Source: Polysphondylium violaceum (taxonomy: Eukaryota > Evosea > Eumycetozoa > Dictyosteliales > Dictyosteliaceae). Taken from it: a stretch of 64,000 nt of DNA. The notes below the pieces were generated by a model, which was given only the letters and a program-made list of their open reading frames with translations, searched no databases and was not told where the DNA came from. Every line of letters begins with the position of its first letter. Position 1 is the stretch's first letter. Positions 14,030 through 24,905 of this stretch are shown piece by piece. The stretch is from contig AJWJ01000019.1 of NCBI GenBank assembly GCA_000277445.1, positions 1-64,000 of the forward strand. Reading direction: 5' to 3'. The translations under genes were made by a program, and so were the position numbers.

Positions 14030-17000
14030 TTATTTTATTTGATCAATATAGTTTTTCAATTTCACAATCAAAGAGTATTTTTTATATTCTTGAGCTAAAT
14101 TTAAAATGGTATTCAAATTGAATAGTTTAACACTCTTGTCTGTTTCATTGGATAAATATTTTAATTGATTGAAAATGATATCATGATTATCTACAAGAAT
14201 TACCAATGTGATTGTATTAGTATAGATATTGGAGTAATAGATAATAAACTACATACTTTTAATTGGTTTTCTTATTTCTTTTAATATAAATTTAATAATA
14301 TTTGAATCACCAACAATAATTTCATGATTTGGTATAGAGGTGGATCTCTTCATTTTATGATTACCATTCATCATCATAGTTGTACTGGTATTGTTATTGA
14401 TACTATTGATAGGAGGTGATTGTGGTTTAGTAGATATATTGGAAACCACTGGTGAAGGTTTAAATTGTTGTTGTAGAGGTTGTGTTGTTGTTGTTGTTGT
14501 TGCTGTTGGAGGGGGTTGAGGTGGTTGGGGTATATTAGATTGTACAGGTTGTTGTTGAGTTGATGGTATTGATGTAGTTGGTATTTGCGGTGTGGGTATT
14601 GGTGTATCAGTCATAACAACGTCTGTACTCTTTATAGCAGACAATTCAATTGGACTCCAAGATATTGTTGGTTCTGGTTGGACCTCTTTTGGTTCATTTT
14701 GTTGATGCTGTTCTTGATAATTTTGTTCTTGTTGTTGCTGCTGCTGTTGTTGTTGCTGTTGTTGTTGATCAACTTCATCCGTTGGTTGTGGATTGGGTAA
14801 TGATGAACCTGTATCCATTAAACTTGGACCATTCGATATATTTGTATTTGTATTTGTATTTGACGCTACTGAGGGTGTTGTTGTTGTACTACTACCACTA
14901 CTACTAGTATTTGATTGAGGAGGAGATGTAGATGGTGGATAAGCACGAGTAAGTCTTCTTCTCTTGCCTATGGAACCAAATGGTGATTTCTTTGAATTAT
15001 CTGAACCCTCTAAACTACTGCCTTCGTCTGCTTCATCTATCGAGACACCAAATCGAGGACCCTTTTCCTTTCTAAATGGATTGCCAAATAGAGCGTGATT
15101 GGGTTTCTTGTCGTCGTCAATGTCTCTGAGTGACTCTCGCTTACTGATGGTGTCGTGGTAGTTGCCCATCTGACTAATGGGCAGATTATGTTTGCTCTCG
15201 TCGTCGACTACTTGCTTCTTTAATATGTGATCTCGCATCTTGTCCAATTGGTTCAGTAGACTGGTTCTGCTGATGTCAAACACATTCTTTTGGATCTGTG
15301 GATCCAGCGACACTGTATTTGTACTGGATGGCGCACCGGTGTCTGATCCAAAGTAATCAATGTTTTCTTCGCCCGTGTCCATGACCACATCGCTTGATCC
15401 CCCTGTCGAGCCCGAGTCCAAGATCTGATGGAATCCTCGGCCTTTGGTAAACGTTGATTTAAAAATACTGTTGTTGGTAGACGACGCCGACGCCGACGAC
15501 GCGGTGGGCAAGAGCAGAGACATGGATGACGACGCCGATGACGACAAAGTGTCCTTTTGTTGTTGTGTCTGCTGTTGTTGCTGTTGCTGTTGCTTTGAAT
15601 TAATGATTCTCTCAGACTCGAGTTTCGATTGCGACTGCGACTTGAGTTTCTTGATCATGTTGTTGACAAAGTTGAGAAAGGGCCCGTCAAAGCTGTCGGG
15701 TATCAAGTTTATATTACATATTCTTTTAAAGGCCGATCGCAGTGGATGGATGTAATAGGGCGGCACCGAGAGGAGATAGCTATCAAAGTCTTGTTTCCAC
15801 TTTTGCGAAGGAATCATCTTGTACTGGTTCTGCGCCAAATCGTCGACGAGGTCCCAGAGACGGGGAAAGTTGTAGGGAAACACAAACAGATTCACAGAGT
15901 TGCCCGTCGAGTTGGCACGCAGATAGCCAAAGGGCTCGCCCTGGCCGGGGAGCTGACTGCTGTTGGCGATAAACACTGGTATGCAGTTGATCTTGTTTGC
16001 CAATATGTACTGCACGAGCGGACAAGACTCCAACTCGTACTTGTCAAAAGGAAAACTTTCAGGGATGTGCGGATCAATCTCAACCAGCGAATACCGTATC
16101 ACGGGATGCGCCGAACGAACGGGTAGATTCATATTTGACATATCAGGATAATAGCTCTCTGGTATGGGCCAGAATCCACCCTGTGTTCTAACATAAATCA
16201 TTTTATGTAAAGATGAAGGTAACGATGGTGGTATTTGCTGTTGCTGTTGTTGTTGCTGCTGTTGTTGTTGATATTGATGTTGTTGTGATTGTAATGGTTC
16301 AAAACTAACTACTACACCTACCTGTAGCTTTTGTATTAGACCCTCTACTTGTTGTAACATTGATTTCATGTTGGTTGCAATCTGGCATTTGCCACCCGTG
16401 ATATCGCACATGGGGGCAATAGCAGGCTCCAGCGGCAACGGCATGGGATTTGATGAGGGTATTGAATTAAACTTTAACACAATGGAAAACAACCTCTGGT
16501 CCCATCTAAAAGGCTCCATGGTTGGGTCACTATTTGCATTATATGGACTCTTGGGCAACGAAAACTAAATGTATGAATGTTAATACCACTCCTATCTACC
16601 TGTATGCTATATTATACGCTGATATCATCTACCTACATTTTCTAAAATGTGATTGTAATTTGTCAGCGAGCTGCCGTCGGTCAAGAGGATGATGATGGCG
16701 GGATCGACAAACCAGGGGTTTCTGCCCTGACAATAGTTATCGATCGACGTTTGTATTCTAAATTGATTGAGGAGATCAAATGCTTTCTGTATTGAGAAAC
16801 CAACATTGGACATATCCTTTGACGACAGATTCTTTACCTCTTGCAAAAAGGTATTGAAATTATCTTTCCAACCAATCTTTACAGCGTTGATATTGTTTTC
16901 TTCAGAGGTGATTAAAAAGAACCTATCGTTTCTCATGGACGAATCCTTTGATCTAATTTTAATAAAATGTTCAATAGCCGCTTTACTGCAATCCAACAAC

Positions 17001-17065
17001 GTCATCCCATTGATGGTCTTTTGTGACATACTACCACTTGTATCAACAACAAATGTAATAAACAT
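14030..17065 (-). CDS. ints6: Integrator complex subunit 6 (INTS6), 3 exons
   Basis: Exons 17065..16637, 16564..14257 and 14190..14030 join in frame to about 965 residues. The N-terminus is a vWA domain with a MIDAS-type DTSGSMS motif and an IILLTDGSS strand. The splice restores the INTS6 hallmark EPFRWDQRLF in exon 2. The centre has long poly-Gln and Ser/Thr/Pro tracts (about 14460-14920, 15540-15600, 16210-16290). The end of exon 2 (KEIRKPIK) plus exon 3 (NNHDIIFNQLKYLSNETDK and on) matches the conserved C-terminal helical domain, which would be lost if the frame were read to its unspliced stop at 14249. INTS6 is the part of Integrator that docks PP2A; the catalytic PP2A gene lies in this window at 62.3 kb, probably by coincidence. 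It is divergent from the homeobox gene. Confidence 0.9.
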
Positions 17066-17671
17066 TTTAATGTGTATCTATCTCTCTATCTAGATAACTC
17101 TGTCTAGATAAATGAATAAACTATTGGTATTGCTATTGTGTACTATATTATCTTGTTGTTATTATTGATCTGATCTGATTGATTTAATTACTTTGTCTGC
17201 AAAAAACAAAGATAGTTGTTTGTTTTTTATTTTTCTTTTTTTTTTTTATTTTAAATTTTTTTCAATTTCTAAATTAGGGTGAGTTCACATAGACACATAT
17301 AAATTAATTTTGATTAGTGTAAATGGCAATGATAGGAAAACTTTCTTAAAATAGATATTTGCTTCACACACACACCATTGATATGTGTATATTATGTAAT
17401 AGGTAATACCCCTTAACACGTAGCGTGGTATTATTTGAAAGAGACATTTATATTTAAATGTGGTGGGGAGGGCTATATTGTGTAAAAGAAAGATATCTAA
17501 ATACCCCCTTCCTTTATAGAATGAGCACTTATATATTTTATTGATTATAATGTTTTTTTCATCATTTTAAATACAACTTCACACCCTATGAGCACAGACT
17601 CTTTTATTTATAGATATAATTGTATAATTTAATTAATCTACCTGATCTATATATCCATATTACCTCCAACC
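17066..17671. promoter_or_regulatory. Divergent promoter region INTS6 / TALE homeobox gene
   Basis: 606 bp separate the two start codons. It contains homopolymer T/A runs (about 17220-17270) and a GC-richer patch near 17400-17500 (CCCCTTAACACG, GGGGAGGG). No coding-like frame is visible. It is inferred to drive both genes. Confidence 0.4.
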
Positions 17672-19474
17672 ATGACCACCACCACCAATCATCCAGAGTT
17701 GGAAAATAATACTCACTCTTGTAATTTAAATAACATTGAAAACAATGATAATAATGATAATAATAATCAACATACTGATTCTGAACAACAACAAGAGAAT
17801 CATTTATATTCTGAACATAATCAACAATTAAATAATAATAATAATAATAACAGTCAACAAGAACAACAACAACCATCTTTGACTTTAGAATATACTCAAC
17901 AATTGGAATCACCAAATACATTAACACAGGAATGCTACAATACTAATGATGATAATCACAACATTAATAATCATAATAGCAATATTATTAATAACACCAA
18001 TTTTAATAATGATAATGGCTACACCAACACCCAGCAAATGGAGACAAATCATACTGATTTTATCTATGCTCCATATCAAATGGATGCCAACAATATTCCA
18101 TGTTACCAAGTATTTCCTCAATATTTTGTACACCCTACATATACTTATCCACCACCCTTTACTCATGCTTTACAAAATCATACAAATAATTATTACAATC
18201 ACTATCAACCTATACAACAAATTCCACAACAACCACATAATCAACCAACTATTAGTGTCTCTTCACCCTCCTCACCTTTTACCTCCATGTCATCTCCAAC
18301 AAACTCTCCTGCAGGAGATGGATACTGTAATTCCTCAACAACATCAGCCACAACACCACCAACATTTATTCAACAACAAGAATCCCTTTCAACTCCTAAA
18401 ACATTACCTTCACCACATGTCTTTGAGGGTTCAATCCCAAGCCCAATCAATGCACCAAACAAAAGACAAACTATGTTTTTGGATCAAAATTACAATTCAC
18501 CTTTTGTGTCACCATCCTATTCTGTCAATGCTCCTGAAAATATTTTTCAAAATCAAAATATTCAAGGACCATGTCCAAACAAAACTACAACAACTACTAC
18601 AACAACAACAAGCTCTACATCAACCCCCTCAAAATCTAAACACAAATCAACAAAATTAAAAAACAAATCTCAACCTCAACAAAGAACAGCCTCAACATTA
18701 AAACCAAATCAATCTCTACCAATAAACCAAAATACTCCATCATCTCCATCACCATCTACAAACTCAACAAATAATTTAAATAATATCAATAATAATAATT
18801 GTAATCAATTTACAAATCTTTCCAACATGTTGTCCCAAAAAGAAAGAAATTCCATTGAATATTGTTGGTATGAATCAATTTTGAATAGCATGATTATTGA
18901 TGACAATCATCTCAAGGTTGAGGGCAACTACTCTTTTCTTGAAGGATACCTCTTGTTTAAAAAAGAATTTAAGGAAGTATTTGGCGAACAACTCAGCACT
19001 GAAACTATGGATTGTATTTCACTAAACATTGAAATTCAAAATGAGATAAGTCAATTACTCAAATTCCACTTTGACTCGATTGATACATTCTACACCAACT
19101 ATGTCCACATCATCAATGGCTACTCTCTTATTCCCACCAAAGAACCAACATCATTATTGAAAGCTAGACCTAAAAAAGGTACCAAATTATCTCCACAAGC
19201 CAAAGAAATTCTCGACTCTTGGTTAAAGTCTCATCTTGAACATCCTTATCCTTCTCCAGAGGAAAAAGAAAATTTACAAAAATCAACTGGTCTCTCTCCA
19301 AATCAAATATCAAATTGGTTTATTAATACAAGAAGAAGAAAAATTCCTCAATTAACCAAAACTGATCCTCCACCAAATCAATCTCAACAATCTCAACAAT
19401 CATCACCATCAACTGAAACTATCACTATCATTGCTGCAAATGATACTGATGATGAAGATGATCAAGAGGATTAA
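17672..19474 (+). CDS. TALE-class homeobox transcription factor
   Basis: Single exon, 600 residues. The first 400 residues are low complexity (Asn, Gln, Thr, Ser, Pro). Residues about 390-490 form an upstream conserved region (LSQKERNSIEYCWYESILN... HIINGYSLIPTK). The homeodomain is at about 498-560: HPYPSPEEKENLQKSTGLS carries the three-residue PYP loop extension of TALE proteins, and the recognition helix reads ISNWFINTRRRKIPQ, with Trp-Phe-x-Asn and Ile at the TALE-typical position. The tail is Gln/Ser-rich and ends acidic. It should be a nuclear DNA-binding regulator. Dictyostelids have a small hbx family; I cannot assign the orthologue. The ATG follows an AACC context and an in-frame upstream stop. 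Confidence 0.9.
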   Translation: MTTTTNHPELENNTHSCNLNNIENNDNNDNNNQHTDSEQQQENHLYSEHNQQLNNNNNNNSQQEQQQPSLTLEYTQQLESPNTLTQECYNTNDDNHNINNHNSNIINNTNFNNDNGYTNTQQMETNHTDFIYAPYQMDANNIPCYQVFPQYFVHPTYTYPPPFTHALQNHTNNYYNHYQPIQQIPQQPHNQPTISVSSPSSPFTSMSSPTNSPAGDGYCNSSTTSATTPPTFIQQQESLSTPKTLPSPHVFEGSIPSPINAPNKRQTMFLDQNYNSPFVSPSYSVNAPENIFQNQNIQGPCPNKTTTTTTTTTSSTSTPSKSKHKSTKLKNKSQPQQRTASTLKPNQSLPINQNTPSSPSPSTNSTNNLNNINNNNCNQFTNLSNMLSQKERNSIEYCWYESILNSMIIDDNHLKVEGNYSFLEGYLLFKKEFKEVFGEQLSTETMDCISLNIEIQNEISQLLKFHFDSIDTFYTNYVHIINGYSLIPTKEPTSLLKARPKKGTKLSPQAKEILDSWLKSHLEHPYPSPEEKENLQKSTGLSPNQISNWFINTRRRKIPQLTKTDPPPNQSQQSQQSSPSTETITIIAANDTDDEDDQED

Positions 19475-19791
19475 TAAATATTCCATTAAATGAATAAATA
19501 AACTATCATTTTTCTTCATCTCATTGATCAAGTCAGTGTATTCATTTATTTCCATGGAAATATATTTCTGTCCTTGATATTCCAAATAATTGAAAAATCC
19601 CAATTTTTTTTCATTTTCACACTTTTTTCGTTTTTCTAAAAAAAAAAAAAAAATTAAAATTCTTTTCATTTGTTTTCATTCAGATTTACATTTCAGAACA
19701 GACAGACAATATCTTTTCATCAAGATATAAATAGTGATTAGATATAGATATATAGATTAGATTTAGATTTGGATTTAGATATAAAAACAAA
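19475..19791. other. Spacer between homeobox gene and RPC6
   Basis: 317 bp of AT-rich DNA with a 15-base A run near 19640 and GATATAGAT repeats just before the RPC6 start. No coding-like frame is seen. It holds the 3' flank of the homeobox gene and the promoter of RPC6. Confidence 0.4.
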
Positions 19792-20779
19792 ATGTCTGAA
19801 GAACTAGAACAAAAATTTCTTGATCTATCTCATAAATATCCAACTGGTCTCAGTCAGAAAATGATAGAGACTGGTCTAGGATGTCCTATGGAGGAGGTGG
19901 CCAAGGTAATCAATACACTTCTCAAACAAGGTAGATTAAGAGTCGTTCAAAATCCCGACGACACCACCATCTACAAAGAGGTGTCGGCAGAGGATCAAAT
20001 GAAATTCAGAGGACTTACAGCAGAAGATTTCCTTATTTACCAACTCATAGAATCCGAGGCCAACACTGGCGCCTGGACCAAGGATCTAAAGGATAAAACA
20101 GGATTCCAGCAAGTACAAATCACAAAGATCCTCAAGATCCTCGAGAATAGAAAACTTATTAAAGCAGTGAAATCGATTCAAGCAGGTAGAAAAAAGGTGT
20201 TTATGTTGTATAATATGGAGCCCTCTAGAGAGGTCACCGGTGGCTCTCTCTATGGCTCTGATCAAGCATACGATCATCAGTATATTCACATCATGAAGAT
20301 GCACATTAAAACATTTGTAGAAAACAAGGGTGCGGTCGATATCAGCGACATTATGACCTATTTAAAGAAACTCGCTGAAGAGGGTGCTAGTTCAAATCTC
20401 ACTGTCGAAGATATCACTCTATTGGTTCAAACCATCATTTATGACGGTGATATAGAAGAAATGAGAGATACAAGAACAATGATGGGTGTTGTATGTATAA
20501 CCTAACCGATCTATCTATTCCTATTATGACTCCTATATCAACACAAACTAACTATAAATACCACAACCACTACGACTACAGAGAAGATCAGGTACAGGTG
20601 TTTTATATAAACCAACCAAAACAGTGATTCCCGTAAACAATCTTTGCAATATGCCATGTGGCAATTGTCCAGTTTTTGATCTTTGTAAAGATGATGGTAT
20701 TGTCTCTCCAAAGAAATGTATATATTTTAATGAATTTTTAAATCAATTAAATGAAGATGATGATCCCAATGGCTTTTAG
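19792..20779 (+). CDS. polr3f: RNA polymerase III subunit RPC6 (RPC34 / POLR3F), 2 exons
   Basis: Exons 19792..20490 and 20582..20779 (91-bp intron, gtatgt...tacag) give about 298 residues, close to the family's about 316. The protein has tandem winged-helix domains (LSQKMIETGLG..., then GLTAEDFLIYQLIESEANTGAWTKD...) and an ENRKLIKAVKSI segment typical of RPC34. The second exon supplies the Fe-S/zinc-type cysteine cluster: CNMPCGNCPVFDLC and, later, KKCIYFNEF. RPC6 sits in the RPC3-RPC6-RPC7 heterotrimer and helps open Pol III promoters. The acceptor is chosen because it keeps frame into RRSGTGVLYKPTKTVIP; another AG a few bases later would break it. Confidence 0.92.
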
Positions 20780-20915
20780 ATCGATAATAATAATAGTGTA
20801 TATGTATATAAACAAACAACAATAAATAAAACTATAAATTATAGTATTTAATTAATAGATAATACCACTATGATTATTATTACTACTACAATGTTGTTTA
20901 TTTTATAATTTAATT

Positions 20916-21638
20916 TTAAACCTTAAATGTCCAATGTGATTGTTCACCATCCTTCATATAATCAGTTCTACCTGTATATTCTACACACCATTTACCATTG
21001 ACATTGTTAATTTTAGTTAGACTACAAACACCAGTTCTAAAAGGATAGTTTTCATCGCCAACTACACCTCTACCCAATGCAATCAATGTGGCTGCGTGTG
21101 ATACAATGATAAATGGTTCACCTTTAAATCTATCAATCAAAGCTTTCACTGCTACTTTACATCTACTGTGTAATTGCTCAACTGTTTCTCTTTCTGGAAT
21201 ATCTCTGGTAGTAGATTCATAATTTAAATCTACTCTATTATATGTTTTTTGTAATTCCTCTATAATTATAATATTAGAATCAATAACAAATAAATAACAA
21301 TCAAATAACAATCAATTACCATTTGATAAGGGAGTTAAAGAATCATCTGGATTTGGGCTTGGACCAACCCATTCAATTACACCATAGTCAATTTTAATTG
21401 GTAAATCTAATTGATTTGCAATTTCAGTTGAGGTCTGTACACATCTTTCCATTGGTGAAGAGATGATATGTTTAATGTCATTGAGTCTCTTGCACTCAAT
21501 GCCCAATTCCTTTGCAATTTCAAAACCAGAAGCAGAAAGAGGTGAATCAGCGGGACGAGGTGCTGTCAACTTCCATGCTTTATTGAACCAATCTTCTCTT
21601 AATCCATGTCTAGTTAAATATACTATACTATTATTCAT
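20916..21638 (-). CDS. Histidine phosphatase (phosphoglycerate mutase-like), 2 exons
   Basis: Exons 21638..21320 and 21259..20916 (60-bp intron, gtaatt...tatag) encode 220 residues. The catalytic signature is YLTRHGLRED near residue 10. SSPMERCVQTS supplies the second conserved arginine and VSHAATLIALGRGVVGD the second histidine. This arrangement fits histidine phosphatase clan branch 1, in the UBASH3/TFC7-like group rather than glycolytic PGAM. The substrate is not predictable. An in-frame extension upstream of the ATG uses GTG, so ATG at 21638 is preferred. It is convergent with RPC6, with 136 bp between the stops. Confidence 0.85.
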
Positions 21639-22437
21639 TCTTTTTTTCTGTAATACCACACTTTATCAAATGAAAAAAAAAAAATGAAAATCACCAAATT
21701 GCACTAATTTTTTTAATTAAAAAAAAACTATAGATAAATAATCACCCATTGATAACTTTACAATTTTATTAAAAAAAATAAAATAAATAGATTGCCGGAG
21801 GGTATGTTTTTTTTTGGATCAGTATATTAAATAAAAATGAAATGAATTCTACATCTATAAAGGAAATCAAAGTTTACAATATAAAAAATCCAAACGATTT
21901 TCTTTATTTTTTAGAGTTGTCATGATATCTAATTTTTCAAATGGTTTAAATTAACAATTATTATATAACTCCCTTCGATGGATTAATGAGAAACTATGGA
22001 TTCTATTTTGTTTAGATTATAAATTCTATGAATTGGTGGAGGCTCCAAAAAAAAAAAAACACAAAGACTTTTTCAAAAATACACTCAACAACACAAATAT
22101 TTATGATGCTAATATGTACATCATTTAGATGAATTATTTTTTGATAGCTTTCTCTGAAGTTTTTGAAAAAAAAAAGAAAATTTAAAAAAAAAAATCAAAT
22201 TCTCTGATTTCTTTTTTCTTTGCCCAATACTCAAATTGTAATGGGCTTTTATTTTTTCAGCCCATTAACTATGGTAATATATTATACAAAAATAGCTTTA
22301 AGGGTAAATTATATATAAGCAATACAGTGAGTATAGATTGAAATAAAGTTTATTTTTATTTTGGGTTTTAAAACTAATAGATTTTTTTTTTAATAAGAAA
22401 CATTAAAAGTTGGCATATCAATTAAAATCCATGTTCT
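21639..22437. other. Spacer between two minus-strand genes
   Basis: 799 bp, very AT-rich, with many A runs (about 21670, 21720, 22050, 22165, 22185). It contains the promoter of the histidine phosphatase and the 3' flank of the 427-residue gene. A small perfect inverted repeat is listed separately. No coding-like frame. Confidence 0.4.
22239..22267. repeat. Short perfect inverted repeat (possible 3' hairpin)
   Basis: TAATGGGCT at 22239..22247 is mirrored by AGCCCATTA at 22259..22267, giving a 9-bp stem around an 11-base AT-rich loop. It lies about 170 bp beyond the stop of the minus-strand gene that ends at 22438, so it could fold in that transcript's 3' region. No function is established. 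Confidence 0.5.
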
Positions 22438-23721
22438 TTAAAGTAATGATTGTGGATTTCCTTTGTTGATGTTAATAAGGATATTGGTGTATTTCTTTGT
22501 TGCAGTGTTAATGGTGGCAGTAACTGGAACAGAGTTTGTGGTGGCTGAAACAGTTAATTGCTTTTTAACCCAATCAGTGGTTTTGGTATTTTGTAAGAAA
22601 ACATTTGGTTCGATAAAGGCACCACTAAGGTTTTGAACTGGACCGGTATGAACATTGCTGAAAGCATATGTACAACCTTCAATAGGGTTAATTGCACGAC
22701 CAACTTGTAAAGCAACTTGGGTAACGGCACCAGTAGCACTACCATAACCAGCGTAGATATAGACAGAATAACCTACAGTCAATTCGGGCTTTTCATAACC
22801 TTGTGGATAAAAAGCAGAATCACTCAAGGCAGCATTGGTAATATAAACCTTTGATGGATCTTCTAAACCTGGATAGTTTGCATTTTTGATTGCTTGAGTA
22901 TTGATTGTCCATTGGCTATATGTGTCCCAGTTAAAGATTTGGATTCTACTCATGTGCAACATAGATGAATAAAAATAATAGGCAATAAAATTGCAAACAA
23001 AGTCGATATGTCCAACTAGAGTACCTTGGACTTCTTTTGGAGTGTAAAATTCGGCAGCAATATTCATTTGGTTGGCAGCTTTAGTAAGTAGGGTTGCAAA
23101 ATCTTCTACATAATACATAAAACTTGAGTTCATGAGTTTACCAACAGTTAAAGCAACCATAGTAGCAGCACTAATACCAGTGATAGCGGTAGTTAAACCG
23201 AATTTATAAGTATGGGTGCCAAAGAGACCAGTAGATGCAGAGTATACACCAAATTGAACACGAGCAATATATTTAGCATTTGGATCGGTGTTATTGGTAT
23301 TGTTAAAGGCTGGGGTAATTGATAATGGATAAGAATAGATATAGCTTCCATTACTAGCCCATCTCATTACTAATTGAGCACCACCCTCGGTTTCAACAGT
23401 GATCCATGAGGTGGGCTTATCAGCATTGTTGTAAATTGGAGTTAAATCATTGGAGCATTGTTCCTCAACTTTGTTAATTTCATTGAAATTATTGGTTTGG
23501 TAAATGTTTTTAACTCTGTTAGACATACCAAGCTTTGGACCTACATCGGCAACAACTTGGGTTTGGGAAGCATTAAAGTTACAGTGGGGTACATGTAAAC
23601 CAGAGCTAGCATGGAGCTTTTTGTAAAAATTGATTTGTTCACCAGTGTTACCAATAATCTTGGTATTCTTTTTTGGAAGATGAGCTGGATGATTTAAAAC
23701 AAGTTGTTGTGGAAGAACCAT
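22438..23721 (-). CDS. Unrecognised 427-residue protein with hydrophobic centre
   Basis: Single exon from ATG 23721, coding-like throughout, but I do not recognise the family. There is no classical signal peptide. Residues about 105-165 look beta-rich with alternating Ser/Thr/Tyr (WITVETEGGAQLVMRW, YIYSYPLSITPAF). Residues about 165-205 are Gly/Ala/Thr-rich and hydrophobic (FGLTTAITGISAATMVALTV). Near 245-265 there is a second apolar stretch (FVCNFIAYYFYSSML). The last 130 residues are again beta-like (VGYSVYIYAGYGSATGAVTQ). This beta/apolar/beta order would fit a membrane-associating or shell-forming protein, but that is inference only. No neighbour gives a functional link. Confidence 0.7.
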   Translation of the reverse strand: MVLPQQLVLNHPAHLPKKNTKIIGNTGEQINFYKKLHASSGLHVPHCNFNASQTQVVADVGPKLGMSNRVKNIYQTNNFNEINKVEEQCSNDLTPIYNNADKPTSWITVETEGGAQLVMRWASNGSYIYSYPLSITPAFNNTNNTDPNAKYIARVQFGVYSASTGLFGTHTYKFGLTTAITGISAATMVALTVGKLMNSSFMYYVEDFATLLTKAANQMNIAAEFYTPKEVQGTLVGHIDFVCNFIAYYFYSSMLHMSRIQIFNWDTYSQWTINTQAIKNANYPGLEDPSKVYITNAALSDSAFYPQGYEKPELTVGYSVYIYAGYGSATGAVTQVALQVGRAINPIEGCTYAFSNVHTGPVQNLSGAFIEPNVFLQNTKTTDWVKKQLTVSATTNSVPVTATINTATKKYTNILININKGNPQSLL

Positions 23722-24905
23722 TTTTAATTTATATCGTAATATATTAAAATTAATAATCTAAAACTCAAAAGCAATGGATTCATTTAAATACTCTAATAAA
23801 TTTAAAAATTAATCAAAAATTAAATCAAAAAAAATAAAGATAGATTTTTACTTATTCCATGTTTTTGTATCCATCAATACAAAAAAAGTTTGCCCCGAAA
23901 TGTTTTTTTTTTTTTTTGGGGCCTTCTCTGAAGTTGACCTATTTCTTACTTGATAAATTATAAAGAGTTTAATACATATCTTGCATCAAAGATAAGACAT
24001 CCCCATTAAAAGAATGTGGGCAGGTCTTTTTACCTTACACTACTCATAAATATTTAATCTCTTCGGTTTTTTTGGGGAGTCCAACAATAATTCCAAAAAT
24101 CGGTGTTAAATAAAATGATTGAACAGAGCACTATTGATAATTGTAAGAATAGGTGAAACCTTGGGTGTTGCCATTGTTGAGAGTGAGTTTTAAAGCAAAG
24201 GAGTTTGGAGTAATGAGAAGTCATTGACCGACTAATGCTGAATAGTAATAATAATAACACTTTAAATAAAGACTAAAATTAAACTATCGTATATGGGATG
24301 GTGAAATAAAAAAATTTATATGGATATTTGTTTGTATAACATGTCATTACATTTTGGTTTGAAAAATATAACTTCTTCCAATACCATAGTATAAACTAGA
24401 AGATGATCTCTAAGAATCATTAGAAATCTCTTGAGGGATGATCTGTTGCTAGAAAAATAAATTGAAAGAAACAAGGCAAATCAAATAAAAAAAATAAAAA
24501 AGAATTTTGATTAGTATTATCTATTTAAAAGTTTCTTTGATCAGATGGGTGGTGTTAAAAAACACCGTTCAATATGAAATATCTAAAATATAAAACATTT
24601 TTCTTTTTGTTTTTTTTTATCTTTATCTGTCTGAGAATTATATACAACAATTCTTGGTTACAACGTGTTGTGTGTGTATTTTTTTTTTTTTTTTGAAAAA
24701 GATTTTTTTTTTTTAAAATGGTACAAACAATGAGTGAACAAACATGGAAATGGGACAAACAAAAACAAGAATTATTACTTGTGAGAGAGGGGTTTGAGAA
24801 TGAGCGAGTGAATAAGATTACCAGACGGGAAAAAGAATGAAAAAGAAGCAGAGGAAAAAATAAATTTTATATACAATATATGTTACTATACTCTATATGA
24901 TTGAC
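23722..24905. other. Spacer upstream of the 427-residue gene / 3' of histone H1
   Basis: 1.2 kb of AT-rich DNA. It holds a short minus-strand coding-like stretch at about 24140-24220 ending ...NNGNTQGFTYSYNYQ and a stop, which may be a decayed gene end (weak). A 40-codon plus-strand open frame begins at 24718. Neither has a supported gene structure. The rest is promoter and 3' UTR sequence with T runs. Confidence 0.35.

Noticed and set aside
24718-24840. 40-codon plus-strand frame (MVQTMSEQTWKWDKQ...) 3' of histone H1
   Set aside because: Hydrophilic and protein-like but very short, antisense to the probable H1 3' UTR, with nothing to join to it.
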